Below are positions 16,377 to 26,012 of a stretch of 64,000 nucleotides of DNA, piece by piece. The notes under the pieces are model-generated. The model was not told the origin of the DNA. It saw only the letters and a list, made by a program, of their open reading frames with translations, and did no database searches. Origin of the DNA: Streptomyces sp. HmicA12 (GTDB taxonomy: Bacteria > Actinomycetota > Actinomycetes > Streptomycetales > Streptomycetaceae); NCBI RefSeq assembly GCF_000373565.1, contig NZ_KB891801.1:218903-282902 (forward strand). Reading direction: 5' to 3'. Position 1 is the stretch's first letter; each line of letters opens with the position of its first letter. The position numbers and the translations under genes were made by a program.

Positions 16377-18995
16377 TCAGCTGTCCAGCACCGGCAACAG
16401 CTCCGGCAGATGACCGTCCGACGCCGCCGCCGCCCGCACCCGCTCGTCCGGCACCTCCCCGTACAGGGTGGTGCGCGGCTTCGCCGGGCGGCCGGCCGCG
16501 TCCGCGACCGCCACCAGGTCCTTGACCGACTTGTACGAGCCGTAGGAGGAGCCCGCCATCCGCGAGATGGTCTCCTCCATCAGCGTGCCGCCGAGGTCGT
16601 TGGCGCCGGAGCGCAGCATCTCGGCCGCGCCCTCCGTGCCCAGCTTCACCCAGCTGGTCTGGATGTTGGGGATGTACGGGTGCAGGAGGACCCGGGCCAT
16701 CGCCGTGACGGCCCGGTTGTCGCGGGTGGTCGGTCCCGGGCGCGCGATGCCCGCCAGGTACACGGGCGCGTTCGTGTGGATGAAGGGCAGCGTGACGAAC
16801 TCCGTGAAACCGCCCGTCTCCCGCTGGATCCCGGCGAGGGTCCGGAAGTGCCCGAGCCAGTGGCGCGGCTGGTCCACATGCCCGTACATCATCGTCGAGG
16901 ACGAGCGGATGCCGAGTTCGTGCGCGGTCTTCACGACCTCGATCCAGGTGGCCGTGGGCAGTTTGCCCTTGGTCAGGACCCAGCGGACCTCGTCGTCGAG
17001 GATCTCGGCGGCGGTGCCGGGGATCGAGTCGAGGCCCGCCTCCTTGGCCGCCGTCAGCCACTCGCGGATGGACAGGCCGGTGCGGGTCGCGCCGTTCACG
17101 ACCTCCATGGGCGAGAAGGCGTGCACGTGCATGCCGGGCACGCGCTCCTTCACGGCCTTCGCGATGTCGAAGTACGCGGTGCCGGGCAGGTCCGGGTGGA
17201 TGCCGCCCTGCATGCAGACCTCGACCGCCCCGACTTCCCAGGCCTGTTGGGCACGGTCGGCGACCTGGTCGAGGGAGAGGGTGTACGCGTCGGCGTCCGT
17301 GCGGCGCTGCGCGAAGGCGCAGAACCGGCAGCCGGTGTAGCAGACGTTCGTGAAGTTGATGTTCCGCGTGACGATGTACGTGACGTCGTCGCCGTTCACC
17401 GACTTGCGGATGTCGTCGGCGATGCCGCACAGCGCGTCGAGGGCCGGGCCGTCCGCGTGGAGCAGGGCGAGGGCCTGGTCGTCGCTGAGCCGCGTCGGAT
17501 CGTCGGCGGCCACCGCGAGGGCCTCGCGCACATCCCCGTCGATCCGGGACGGCACCATGCCGGGCGCCGCCTGCTCGCGCAGCGCCTCCCAGTCGCCGTA
17601 GACCTCGTCGAAGTCGTCGCGGCGGTCGGCCGTGCGGCCCTCGGTGTCGATGGTGCGGTGCAGGTCGGTGCGGCCGGACGCGGCGACGTACCCCTCGTCG
17701 GGCTCCTGCCAGGGGCGGCCGACGACCGGCGCGTCCGCGATGGCCAGCCCGCTCGAAGGGTCGGCGAGGGCGCGTACGTGCGGGAGCAGCCGGGGGTCGA
17801 GCCACGGTTCGCCGCGTGTCACGAACTCCGGGTACACGCACAGGCGTTCGCGCAGCTCGAAGCCCGACTCACGGGCCTGGGCCGCGAGTTCGTCGAGGCG
17901 CGGCCACGGCTTCTCGGGGTTGACGTGGTCGATGGTGACCGGGGAGACGCCGCCCCAGTCGTCGATACCGGCGCCGATGAGACGGGCGTACTCGCCGTCG
18001 ACGAGGTTCGGCGGGGCCTGGATGTTCCCGGCCGGGCCCATGATGTGCCGGGCGACGGCCACCGTGGCGACCAGGTCGTCGAGCTCGGCGTCGGGCATGC
18101 CGCGCATCGCCGTGTCCGGCTTGGCGCGGAAGTTCTGGATGATCAGTTCCTGGACGCCGTGGTACGAGCGGGCGACGCGGCGCAGCGCGAACAGCGAGTC
18201 GGCGCGCTCCTCGTACGTCTCCCCGATCCCGATGAGCAGCCCGGAAGTGAAGGGGACCGACGAGCGGCCCGCGTCCTCAAGGACCCGCAGCCGCACGGCC
18301 GGTTCCTTGTCCGGGGAGCCGAAGTGCGGGCCGCCGGGCTCGGACCAGAGCCGCTCGGCGGTCGTCTCCAGCATCATGCCCATGGACGGCGCGACGGGCT
18401 TGAGCCGCTGGAAGTCCGTCCAGGAGAGCACCCCGGGGTTGAGGTGCGGGAGCAGGCCCGTCTCCTCCAGGATGCGGATCGATATGGCCCGCACGTACGC
18501 GATCGTGTCGTCGTAGCCGTGCGCGTCCAGCCACTCGCGCGCCTCGGGCCAGCGGTCCTCCGGCTTGTCGCCGAGGGTGATCAGGGCTTCCTTGCAGCCG
18601 AGTTCGGCACCCTTGCGCGCGACGTCGAGGACCTCGTCCGGCGACATGAACATCCCGTGCCCGGCCCGGCGCAGCTTGCCGGGGACGGTCACGAACGTGC
18701 AGTAGTGGCACTTGTCGCGGCACAGCCGGGTCAGCGGGATGAAGACGCTCTTCGAGTACGTGATGACGCCGGGCCGCCCGGCCGCTTCCAGGCCCGCGTC
18801 GCGCACCCGGGCCGCAGACGCGGTCAGGTCGTCCAGGTCCGTGCCGCGCGCCTGGAGCAGCACGGCGGCCTCGGTGACGTCGAGGGCGACGCCGTCCCTG
18901 GCCCGTTTCAGTGCGCGGCGCATCGCGTTGGCGGTGGGACGGTCGGCCTGGGGCGTGTTCGGCTGCGGGTGGGTCACGGCGTCCGGATCACTCAT
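16377..18995 (-). CDS. fbiC: FO synthase (CofG-CofH fusion) for coenzyme F420
   Basis: A bifunctional radical-SAM enzyme making 7,8-didemethyl-8-hydroxy-5-deazariboflavin from tyrosine and the flavin precursor. About 872 residues, normal for the actinobacterial fusion. The CofG half has a CxxxCxxC cluster (Cys92, Cys96, Cys99 in CRDKCHYC); the CofH half has CYTGCRFC near 552-559. The start is taken at ATG 18995 (MSDPDAVTH); a TATGCT hexamer ends 8 nt upstream and there is no Shine-Dalgarno, so the mRNA may be leaderless. F420 made here could serve the LLM enzymes at 36-39 kb. Confidence 0.95.
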   Translation of the reverse strand: MSDPDAVTHPQPNTPQADRPTANAMRRALKRARDGVALDVTEAAVLLQARGTDLDDLTASAARVRDAGLEAAGRPGVITYSKSVFIPLTRLCRDKCHYCTFVTVPGKLRRAGHGMFMSPDEVLDVARKGAELGCKEALITLGDKPEDRWPEAREWLDAHGYDDTIAYVRAISIRILEETGLLPHLNPGVLSWTDFQRLKPVAPSMGMMLETTAERLWSEPGGPHFGSPDKEPAVRLRVLEDAGRSSVPFTSGLLIGIGETYEERADSLFALRRVARSYHGVQELIIQNFRAKPDTAMRGMPDAELDDLVATVAVARHIMGPAGNIQAPPNLVDGEYARLIGAGIDDWGGVSPVTIDHVNPEKPWPRLDELAAQARESGFELRERLCVYPEFVTRGEPWLDPRLLPHVRALADPSSGLAIADAPVVGRPWQEPDEGYVAASGRTDLHRTIDTEGRTADRRDDFDEVYGDWEALREQAAPGMVPSRIDGDVREALAVAADDPTRLSDDQALALLHADGPALDALCGIADDIRKSVNGDDVTYIVTRNINFTNVCYTGCRFCAFAQRRTDADAYTLSLDQVADRAQQAWEVGAVEVCMQGGIHPDLPGTAYFDIAKAVKERVPGMHVHAFSPMEVVNGATRTGLSIREWLTAAKEAGLDSIPGTAAEILDDEVRWVLTKGKLPTATWIEVVKTAHELGIRSSSTMMYGHVDQPRHWLGHFRTLAGIQRETGGFTEFVTLPFIHTNAPVYLAGIARPGPTTRDNRAVTAMARVLLHPYIPNIQTSWVKLGTEGAAEMLRSGANDLGGTLMEETISRMAGSSYGSYKSVKDLVAVADAAGRPAKPRTTLYGEVPDERVRAAAASDGHLPELLPVLDS

Positions 18996-19123
18996 GAACC
19001 GAGCATACGAGCGTGGCCCGCGCCCTTCGAGGGCGAGATCCACATGCGGCGATCCGGTGACGGGGTTCCCGGCGGACCATGGACGGGTCTACGCTCGCCG
19101 GGTCCTTTCGACGGGGGTTCGAC

Positions 19124-19489
19124 ATGGTGAAGCGCACACGTCCCATGACGGTGCTGTTGTTGTCCGGCGCGCTGCTGTTCGCGGGCGCGCCGACGGTGGC
19201 GTACGGGCAGACGTCCACGTCATCGGCTGTCTCCGCGGCGGCCGGGGCCCGTACCGGGGCCGGGGCAGGGTCCTCGGGGGCGCTGACGGCGTCGCACCGG
19301 GCCGGCACCGGCTCGGTCACCGAGGCCGGGCACGTCAGCCGGGCCGGCAAGATCGGCAAGAGCAAGAGCAAGAAGAAGAAGTCGAAGGGCGGGGTGTTCA
19401 AGATCCTCGGCCTCATCCTGCTGATCGGGATCCTGCTCGTGGTCCTGCTCGTCCTGGCCACCATGTTCCGCAGGCGCCGCTCGTCGTGA
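19124..19489 (+). CDS. Small exported membrane-anchored protein, unknown function
   Basis: About 121 residues: signal peptide (residues 1-25), a Ala/Gly/Ser/Thr-rich extracytoplasmic segment, a very basic stretch (GKSKSKKKKSKGG) and a hydrophobic segment VFKILGLILLIGILLVVLLVL followed by RRRR. GGGGG lies 6 nt before ATG 19124. The lysine cluster next to a C-terminal span suggests a tail-anchored topology. No recognised family. Confidence 0.65.
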   Translation: MVKRTRPMTVLLLSGALLFAGAPTVAYGQTSTSSAVSAAAGARTGAGAGSSGALTASHRAGTGSVTEAGHVSRAGKIGKSKSKKKKSKGGVFKILGLILLIGILLVVLLVLATMFRRRRSS

Positions 19490-19632
19490 CCGGCAGGTCG
19501 TGACGGACAGGTCGTCACAGGCCGGTCGTCACAGGTCAGTCGTCACGTGCCGCTCCCCTTCCCTTGGGGAGCAGTTCACGGCTCAATACCAGGGTTGCAC
19601 GCGCCACATCCAACACTCTGGGGAGCCGCGAC

Positions 19633-21168
19633 ATGTGCACAGACGCTGACCACGGGGGCGAGAGCGGCCTCGGCAGACGGGCGTTGCTCGTGACCGGAGC
19701 CGCCACCGCGCTTACGCTCGGCACCATGAGCTTCGCCGACGCCGCCGAGGGCTCGCAGTCCACCAGGACGCTCACCGGCACGCTGCCGCCGGGCGCCCCC
19801 GACTTCGTGTACCTGCCGGTGGAGGTGCCGCGCGGGGTACGGGAGATCAAGGTCTCCTACACGTACACGAAGGCCACCGTCCCGGCGGGCACGCAGAACA
19901 ACGCGCTCGACATCGGCATCTTCGACGAGCGCGGCACGGCGCTCGGCGGCCACGGCTTCCGCGGCTGGTCGGGCGGTGCGCGCACGGAGTTCTTCGTCCG
20001 CGCCGACGACGCGACGCCCGGCTACATCCCGGGCCCGGTGCACGCCGGGACCTGGCACATCGCGCTCGGCCCGTACACGGTGGCGCCAAAGGGCCTGCCG
20101 TACTCGGTGACGGTGACGCTGACGCACGGCCCCGACGCGGGTCCGGCGCCGAAGCCGGTGTATCCGCCGCAGCGGGCGCGCGGCCGCGGCCGGGCCTGGT
20201 ACCGCGGCGACTGCCATCTGCACTCCTGGTACTCGGACGGCCGCCGCACCCCGGCCGAGATCGGTGAGCTCGCGCGGGCTGCGGGCCTGGACTTCATCAA
20301 CACCTCGGACCACAACACCCACTCCTCGCAGGCCCATTGGGCGGACGTGGCGGGCGACGACCTCCTCGTCATGCTCGGCGAGGAGATCACCACCCGCAAC
20401 GGCCACGTCGTCGCCCTCGGCACCGACCCGGGCACGTTCGTCGACTGGCGCTACCGGGCCCGCGACAACCGCTGGGCGAAGTACGCCGACCAGATCCGCC
20501 GCGCCGGGGGCCTGGTCGTCCCGGCACACCCGCACGCGACGTGCATCGGCTGCGGCTGGAAGTTCGGCTTCGGCGAGGCGGACGCGGTGGAGGTGTGGAA
20601 CGGCCCGTACACGCCGGACGACGAGGTCTCGCTGCAGGACTGGGACAACACCCTTGTCTCCTACGCCCGTTCGCGCGGCGCCGGGAAGGGCGGTGGCTGG
20701 ATCCCGGCCATGGGCAACAGCGACGCCCACCGCGACCCGGACCGGATCGGCGGGCCCCAGACGGTGGTCCTGGCCGACGATCTGACGCGGGACGCGATCC
20801 AGGCGGGCATCAGGGCCGGCCGTTCCTACGTCGCCGAGTCCTCCTCGGTCGAGGTCGGTTTCACGGCGACCGGCGGCAAGGGCAGGGTCGCGGGCCTCGG
20901 CGAACGCCTCGCCGTCGGCCTCGACAGCCCGGTGACGGTGAACCTGGAGGTGCAGGGCGCACCCGGCTGCACCCTGCACCTCGTCACGGACCAGGGCACC
21001 CTGTTCACGTCACCGGCGCTGCCCGACTCCGGTACCGGAAAGGCGAGTTGGACGACGACACCGTCCTACGCCGCCTACGTCCGCGCGGAGGTCCGGCACG
21101 CGGCGACGGTGCCCGGCCTCCCGGGCGCCCTCACGGCGTTCACGAACCCGATCTTCCTGGGGGAGTGA
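19633..21168 (+). CDS. CehA/McbA-type PHP-domain metallohydrolase, TAT-exported
   Basis: A 511-residue protein with a twin-arginine signal (LGRRALLVTGAATAL, residues 13-27), a beta-rich N-terminal domain and a PHP phosphoesterase domain. Metal ligands appear in GDCHLHSWYSDG (about 193-204), TSDHNTH, VVPAHPHA and NSDAHRDP. It is probably a metal-dependent phosphodiesterase or related hydrolase acting outside the cell after folding with its metals. ATG 19633 has GGGGAG 7 nt upstream; the frame is open to 19564. A NUDIX gene follows 10 bp later, so they share a transcript. Confidence 0.87.
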   Translation: MCTDADHGGESGLGRRALLVTGAATALTLGTMSFADAAEGSQSTRTLTGTLPPGAPDFVYLPVEVPRGVREIKVSYTYTKATVPAGTQNNALDIGIFDERGTALGGHGFRGWSGGARTEFFVRADDATPGYIPGPVHAGTWHIALGPYTVAPKGLPYSVTVTLTHGPDAGPAPKPVYPPQRARGRGRAWYRGDCHLHSWYSDGRRTPAEIGELARAAGLDFINTSDHNTHSSQAHWADVAGDDLLVMLGEEITTRNGHVVALGTDPGTFVDWRYRARDNRWAKYADQIRRAGGLVVPAHPHATCIGCGWKFGFGEADAVEVWNGPYTPDDEVSLQDWDNTLVSYARSRGAGKGGGWIPAMGNSDAHRDPDRIGGPQTVVLADDLTRDAIQAGIRAGRSYVAESSSVEVGFTATGGKGRVAGLGERLAVGLDSPVTVNLEVQGAPGCTLHLVTDQGTLFTSPALPDSGTGKASWTTTPSYAAYVRAEVRHAATVPGLPGALTAFTNPIFLGE

Positions 21169-21178
21169 CCCCGCGACC

Positions 21179-21679
21179 ATGACCGCCTACGCCCGCCGTT
21201 CCGCCCGCGTCCTCCTGATCGACGGGGACGACCGTGTCCTGCTCTTCGAGGAGTACGACGTCCCCGGCCGCCCGGAGGCCGGTACGAGTTGGTGGACGCC
21301 GGGCGGCGGCGTGGAGGAGGGCGAGACCCTGGCCGAGGCGGCGTCCCGCGAACTGCGGGAGGAGACCGGCCTCTCGGTCTCCCCCGCCGCCCTCGGCCCG
21401 GTGGTGGCACTGAACTCCGGGTACGCGGACCTCGGTTGGGTCGAGGGCATGCTCCTGAACGCCTTCTTCCACCACCGCGTCCCGACCGGCTGCCCGGTCG
21501 ACGTCAGCGGCCAGAACGCGGACGAGCTCCGCCACTACCGGTCCCACCGCTGGTGGCCCGTCGCCGAACTGGCGGCGAGCGGCGCCCCGGTCTACCCGCT
21601 CGGCCTGCCCGCGCTGATGGCCGACCTGACGGCGGGCCGGGTGCCCACCTCACCGGTCGAGCTGCCCTGGCAGCACTGA
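21179..21679 (+). CDS. NUDIX hydrolase
   Basis: A 166-residue cytosolic pyrophosphohydrolase. The Nudix box GGGVEEGETLAEAASRELREETGL is split here as GGGVEEGETL (about 42-51) and REETGL (about 59-64), with all catalytic glutamates present. Substrates of the family are nucleoside diphosphates linked to another moiety. It follows the PHP hydrolase by 10 bp. The WWTPGGG lead-in resembles mutator-type members, but the substrate is open. Confidence 0.9.
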   Translation: MTAYARRSARVLLIDGDDRVLLFEEYDVPGRPEAGTSWWTPGGGVEEGETLAEAASRELREETGLSVSPAALGPVVALNSGYADLGWVEGMLLNAFFHHRVPTGCPVDVSGQNADELRHYRSHRWWPVAELAASGAPVYPLGLPALMADLTAGRVPTSPVELPWQH

Positions 21680-21787
21680 ACATCCGCACGTCCGCCTTCT
21701 AGGACAGGAACTGACCTAGATCGCTCCTACCGTGACACGCATCGGCGCCCGCGACGGGCTCCGAGCAGCTCACGGAAGGTGGACACG

Positions 21788-22351
21788 ATGACCAGCGACA
21801 AGGCGATCACCATCGAGCAGGACGAGCGGACCGCGCCGGTGGCCACCGGCGAGCACGCCGACTGGCTCGAAGGACTGGCCAAGCAGCGGCACTTCCTCCG
21901 GTTCACCGCGCGCGACCTCACCGATGAGCAGGCCGGCCTGCGGACCACCGCCAGTGAGCTGTGCGTGGGCGGGCTGATCAAGCACGTCACCGCGGTGGAG
22001 CGGAACTGGGTGCGGTTCATCCTGGACGGTCCGTCCTCGATGCCCGACTTCACCGCGATGACCGAGGCGGACTGGGCCGAGCGCGCGGCGGGCTTCCGGA
22101 TGCTGCCCGGCGAGACGCTGGCGGGCGTCCTGGCGGCCTACGAGGAGGCGGCCCGCGCCACCGACGCCGTGGTGGCCTCGCTGCCCGACCTGGACGCCTC
22201 GTGGCCGCTGCCGAAGGCACCGTGGCACGAGCCCGGCGCCCGCTGGTCGGTCCGCCGCGTACTGATGCACGTGGTGGCCGAGACGGCCCAGCACTGCGGC
22301 CACGCCGACATCATCCGGGAGTCCCTGGACGGCGCGAAGAGCATGGGTTAA
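21788..22351 (+). CDS. DinB / DUF664 family protein
   Basis: About 187 residues, helical, with the DinB-like metal-binding pattern: His in GGLIKHVTAVERNW, and a C-terminal HVVAETAQHCGHADIIRE segment giving the second and third His. In actinobacteria many members are mycothiol-dependent transferases for thiol detoxification; that role is inferred. ATG 21788 has AAGGTGG 5 nt upstream. Its stop overlaps that of the convergent HAD-like gene in a shared TTAA. Confidence 0.85.
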   Translation: MTSDKAITIEQDERTAPVATGEHADWLEGLAKQRHFLRFTARDLTDEQAGLRTTASELCVGGLIKHVTAVERNWVRFILDGPSSMPDFTAMTEADWAERAAGFRMLPGETLAGVLAAYEEAARATDAVVASLPDLDASWPLPKAPWHEPGARWSVRRVLMHVVAETAQHCGHADIIRESLDGAKSMG

Positions 22352-22860
22352 CGAGCAACAGGGCGCTCCCCGAGCCACGCCCCGATCACCCCGAAGTCGT
22401 CGGCGCGCAGGCCCCGCCCCGCCTCCACCCGGTACAGCAGCGCCGCCCCCGGACACCGGTCCCGCGCCCACGCCCGGTCCGCGGGGCCGATCTCGTCGTC
22501 GACCCAGATGAAGGGCCGCCCGGCCGCCCACGCCGCCAGGGGCCGGAGCTTCCAGTGCAGGCCGTCAGGAGGCTGTTCGTCGGCCGTGGCGGGCCACTCC
22601 ACGACGGGGAGCGCGGGCAGTCCCAGCCACGGGGCCACGCACGCGTTGGCCTCGGCGCCCCACGTCGTGGCCCACACCGGTTCGCACGGCAGCGAGCGCA
22701 GCAACGGCCCGAGGGCCGGGTCGACGCGGGTGAGGAGCGGGGGCGCGTCCGGGCCGGGGGCGTAGGGCCCCTCGTACGTGTGATGGCCCGCCGGGTTCCC
22801 GAAGGGGATCAGCGGGCCGTCGACATCCAGGAAGAGCACGGGCAGGCGCGGGTCCGTCAT
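22348..22860 (-). CDS. HAD-like hydrolase domain protein
   Basis: A 170-residue protein beginning VLFLDVDGPLIPFG (residues 8-21), a HAD-type DxD motif I. The middle carries WATTWGAEAN, typical of a small HAD subfamily in Streptomyces, and the end FIWVDDEIGP, a motif-IV-like acidic pair. Phosphatase activity is likely but the substrate unknown. It lies 14 bp upstream of the APC permease stop on the same strand, meaning it is transcribed after the permease. Overlaps the DinB gene tail by 4 bp. Confidence 0.75.
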   Translation of the reverse strand: MTDPRLPVLFLDVDGPLIPFGNPAGHHTYEGPYAPGPDAPPLLTRVDPALGPLLRSLPCEPVWATTWGAEANACVAPWLGLPALPVVEWPATADEQPPDGLHWKLRPLAAWAAGRPFIWVDDEIGPADRAWARDRCPGAALLYRVEAGRGLRADDFGVIGAWLGERPVAR

Positions 22861-22874
22861 CCGCCCAGCATCCG

Positions 22875-24407
22875 CTACTCCTCGACCACCAGCACCGCGG
22901 TCCCCCGGTTCAGCACCTCGCCCCGGAAGAACGCCGGGCTGCGGCGCTCCATCACCAGCATGATCACGACGCCGACGAGCAGCAGGCCGACCCCGATGAC
23001 GAAGACCGAGCCCACTCCGAGCACGGACGAGCCGCTGCCGTACGCCGGGTTCCACATGTCCACCAGCGTCTTGACGAAGACCGCCGACAGGAGCACCCCG
23101 CCCAGGACCGGGAACAGGCCCTTGAAGGCGAGGTCCCGGGCCGAGGAGCGCAGCTCGGCCTTGAAGTACCAGGCGCAGGCGAACGCGGTGAGCGCGTAGT
23201 AGAAGCAGATCATGAGGCCGAGCGCGTAGATCGTGTCGACCAGGACGTGCTCGGAGACCAGCGTCATGACCGTGTAGAAGACGGCCGTGGCCACGCCCGC
23301 CGTGACGGTCGCGCGGCCCGGCGTCCTGAAGCGCGGGTGGACGCGGGCGTACGACGCCGGGAGCGCCTCGTACGTCGACATGGCGAGGACCGTGCGGGCG
23401 ACCGGGATGAAGGTCGTCTGGAGGCTGGCCGCCGCCGAGGCGAGGACGGCGAGGAAGAGCAGGATGCCGAGGGTGGGGCCCATCACCGGTCCGGCCAGCG
23501 CCGCGAAGACGTTGTCGGAGGTGTCCGGGTTGGCGAGGCCGAGGCCCTTGCCGCCGGAGCCGACGATCATCTGCGCCGCGACACCGGTCGCCAGGTACGA
23601 GCCGACGAGCACGACCATCGCGATGAGCGCGGCCCGGCCCGGCGTCTTCTCCGAGCCGATCGTCTCCTCGTTGGCGGTCAGGCAGGTGTCCCAGCCCCAG
23701 TACATGAAGATCGACAGGGACAGCCCCGCGGTGAACGCGCCGAAGGACCGCACCGAGAACGGGTTCAGCCACGACCAGGAGAAGGGCACCGAGGTGGGGA
23801 AGTCCACCGAGCCCGCCTTCGTCAGCGCCATCACCACGAACACGGCGAGCACCACCAGCTGGAGCCCGACCAGCGTGTACTGCACGCCCTTCGTGGCGGT
23901 CATGCCGCGGTAGCTGATCGCCGTCGCGGCGGCGATCAGGACGAGGCACGTGACGATGTGGACGGCCTTGTTCCCGTCGAGGGACGCCACCGCGTCGCTG
24001 CCCGTGATCTCCCCGGCCAGCAGCCAGAAGTACGACGTCGCGACCCCGGCCAGGTTCGACAGGACGATGATCGTGGCGATCACCAGGCCCCAGCCGCACA
24101 TCCAGCCCACCCGCGGCCCGAACGCCTTCACGGTCCAGGTGAACGACGTGCCGCAGTCCGGCATCACCTTGTTGAGCTCGCGGTACGCGAACGCGACGAG
24201 CAGCATCGGCAGGAAGCCGGCCAGGAACACCGCCGGCATCTGGAGCCCGACCTCACCGGCGGTGGAGCCGAGGGTCGAGGTGAGGCAGTAGACGGGCGCG
24301 ACGGTGGACACACCGATGACCGCACTGCCGAGCAGCCCGACGGAGTTCCCGCCGAGGCCCTTGCCCTTCTTGGCGCCCTCCTGGGGCCGCACGTCCAGCT
24401 GAGTCAT
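22875..24407 (-). CDS. APC-family amino acid permease
   Basis: A 510-residue polytopic transporter with about 12-13 spans. It has the APC opening SVGLLGSAVIGVSTVAPVY and a later GTSFTWTVKAFGPRVGWMCGW segment typical of amino-acid/polyamine permeases. It should import or exchange an amino acid or amine; specificity is not visible. First gene of a two-gene unit with the HAD-like gene. Confidence 0.9.
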   Translation of the reverse strand: MTQLDVRPQEGAKKGKGLGGNSVGLLGSAVIGVSTVAPVYCLTSTLGSTAGEVGLQMPAVFLAGFLPMLLVAFAYRELNKVMPDCGTSFTWTVKAFGPRVGWMCGWGLVIATIIVLSNLAGVATSYFWLLAGEITGSDAVASLDGNKAVHIVTCLVLIAAATAISYRGMTATKGVQYTLVGLQLVVLAVFVVMALTKAGSVDFPTSVPFSWSWLNPFSVRSFGAFTAGLSLSIFMYWGWDTCLTANEETIGSEKTPGRAALIAMVVLVGSYLATGVAAQMIVGSGGKGLGLANPDTSDNVFAALAGPVMGPTLGILLFLAVLASAAASLQTTFIPVARTVLAMSTYEALPASYARVHPRFRTPGRATVTAGVATAVFYTVMTLVSEHVLVDTIYALGLMICFYYALTAFACAWYFKAELRSSARDLAFKGLFPVLGGVLLSAVFVKTLVDMWNPAYGSGSSVLGVGSVFVIGVGLLLVGVVIMLVMERRSPAFFRGEVLNRGTAVLVVEE

Positions 24408-24984
24408 GAACAGGACGTTAAATCCTGCGGTTTCCGCATCTAGTGGGATTCATCCCGACTGGACCGCTTAACAATCAACGGGCAACTCGATCATACGCCT
24501 TCGAAGCAGCCAGAGTTTTGCAAGCTACGGCTTCCGATACAAGGGGATCATGCCGGTGTCCGCTATCCGGTAACCGAAGCGCCGCCCGTTTTGCCCTGGT
24601 TCCAAATTTTCCCGTGCCTGCTTCGTCACTCCGGGACCGCGCCGCCCGCCCCGCCACCGCCGGGCCGCGGCAGGTCCCGCCGTCGGCCCGCTATCTACCG
24701 AACGAGACGCCGGCAGCACTTCGGGACCCGTACCGAAAGAAAGCACAGGAAAATATATATCCCCCCGGAATAGGTTCAGAATGCGCCAGGAAGGCCGATT
24801 CGCAGGCGAATCCCTATAGATTTCCAAACGTCCTCAAGAGGGAATTAGCGAACCGGAAGGGGGCCGGCGCGGAAATACGGACACAATCCGGAACCCGCTG
24901 GCTCCACCCGCCCGACCGGTTCTCCCGGCTCCACCCGCTCCATCGGCTCCGCCTGATGTATCCACTTGAGAGAGGGAATCCGCG
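24408..24984. promoter_or_regulatory. 577-bp divergent promoter region, unusually AT-rich
   Basis: It separates the APC permease from the oxygenase gene. No credible gene is present. Stretches such as GGAAAATATATATCC (about 24750-24764) and CCTATAGATTTCC (about 24822) are much AT-richer than the rest of the window. TATAGAT could be a -10 for the oxygenase. The base composition suggests a junction with acquired DNA or a long regulatory leader. Confidence 0.5.
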
Positions 24985-25992
24985 ATGAAGCCCGTCTACA
25001 CCTTCACCGACTCCGACCGCGACAGCCTCAAGGAGTCCCTGGAATTCCTGGGCGCCAGCCCCTACGAGGACTACGAGAAGTTCAGCGACGCCATCGCCGC
25101 GCTGATCGCGGAGGGCCGCGTCCCCGACGGCCTGACCTCGGCCTGCCGCCTGATACGCGGCCAGCGCGAGGCCCGCGTGACCTACGCCCACGTGATCTCG
25201 AATTCCCCGCTCGATTCCGAGCGGCCGGTCTTCGACCAGTCCAACCCGGTCGACGACAAGTACCTTCAGAAGCGGACCTTCGTGGGCGAGGGAATGCTCG
25301 AACTCGTCGGCCGGCTCACCGGAACCCCGCTTCTTTCCTATGCCACGCGGAACAACGGAGACTTCTTCCACGACGTCTACGCCGACAACCGCTACGCCGG
25401 CACCCAGACCCAGAAGACCGACTGGGAACTGCACTGGCACAACGACCGCACGGCCCACCCCGTACGCGCCGACTATCTGGCCCTGCTCGGCATGCGGTGC
25501 CCCACCAAGGACCTCGTCTACACGAAGTACGTGGACGGCCGTGAGCTCCTGAAGTACATATCCCCGCGGGCCCAGGAGCTGCTGCGGCGGCCCGAGTTCG
25601 TCACCCCCTACGACGAGCTGTCCCGCGACTCCAACAAGGGCCAGCGGCTGTCCGAGGCCCACGCGGTCCTGGAGAACGAGCACAGCTTCCGCTACTACGA
25701 CACGCGCACCGAGCCCGCGGACCGCGCGTCGGCGGCGCACTACGAGGCGCTGCGCGAGTTCCGCGACGCGCTCGCCAAGTGCCGCGAGCAGTACCACCGC
25801 ATCCAGGACGGCGACCTGCTGGTCATCGCCAACCAGGACGGCCTGCACAGCCGCCAGATGATCGACATCCAGGACGCCGGGACCACCCGGCTGCGCTGGC
25901 TCCTCAAGACGTACGCCTTCCGCGACGACGCCACCGCCGACGTCCACGCGAACGACTGGCTCGACGGCGTGCGCGGCCGGGTACGTGACTGA
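24985..25992 (+). CDS. Fe(II)/2-oxoglutarate oxygenase, clavaminate-synthase-like (TauD/TfdA)
   Basis: A 335-residue non-haem iron oxygenase of the type that hydroxylates free or carrier-bound amino acids in natural-product pathways. The iron triad is visible: His152 and Asp154 in WHNDRTAHPVRADYL and distal His288 in NQDGLHSR. A 2-oxoglutarate-binding Arg follows near 302-304. ATG 24985 is preceded by GAGAGAGGGAA. It is convergent with the IS701-like gene (20-bp gap) and is the only plus-strand gene of the cluster. Substrate unknown; the HWHND box differs from the usual WHTE of arginine/asparagine hydroxylases. Confidence 0.85.
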   Translation: MKPVYTFTDSDRDSLKESLEFLGASPYEDYEKFSDAIAALIAEGRVPDGLTSACRLIRGQREARVTYAHVISNSPLDSERPVFDQSNPVDDKYLQKRTFVGEGMLELVGRLTGTPLLSYATRNNGDFFHDVYADNRYAGTQTQKTDWELHWHNDRTAHPVRADYLALLGMRCPTKDLVYTKYVDGRELLKYISPRAQELLRRPEFVTPYDELSRDSNKGQRLSEAHAVLENEHSFRYYDTRTEPADRASAAHYEALREFRDALAKCREQYHRIQDGDLLVIANQDGLHSRQMIDIQDAGTTRLRWLLKTYAFRDDATADVHANDWLDGVRGRVRD

Positions 25993-26012
25993 CGGCCCCG
26001 CCCCGGCTCCGC

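Noticed and set aside
14904..19130. Open frame of 1408 codons on the plus strand
   Set aside because: It runs antisense to FO synthase and out of frame with the tyrosine phosphatase; composition is Arg/Gly/Ala-rich noise.
24443..24988. Open frame of 181 codons in the AT-rich intergenic region
   Set aside because: No ribosome site, no motif and poor codon bias compared with neighbours.
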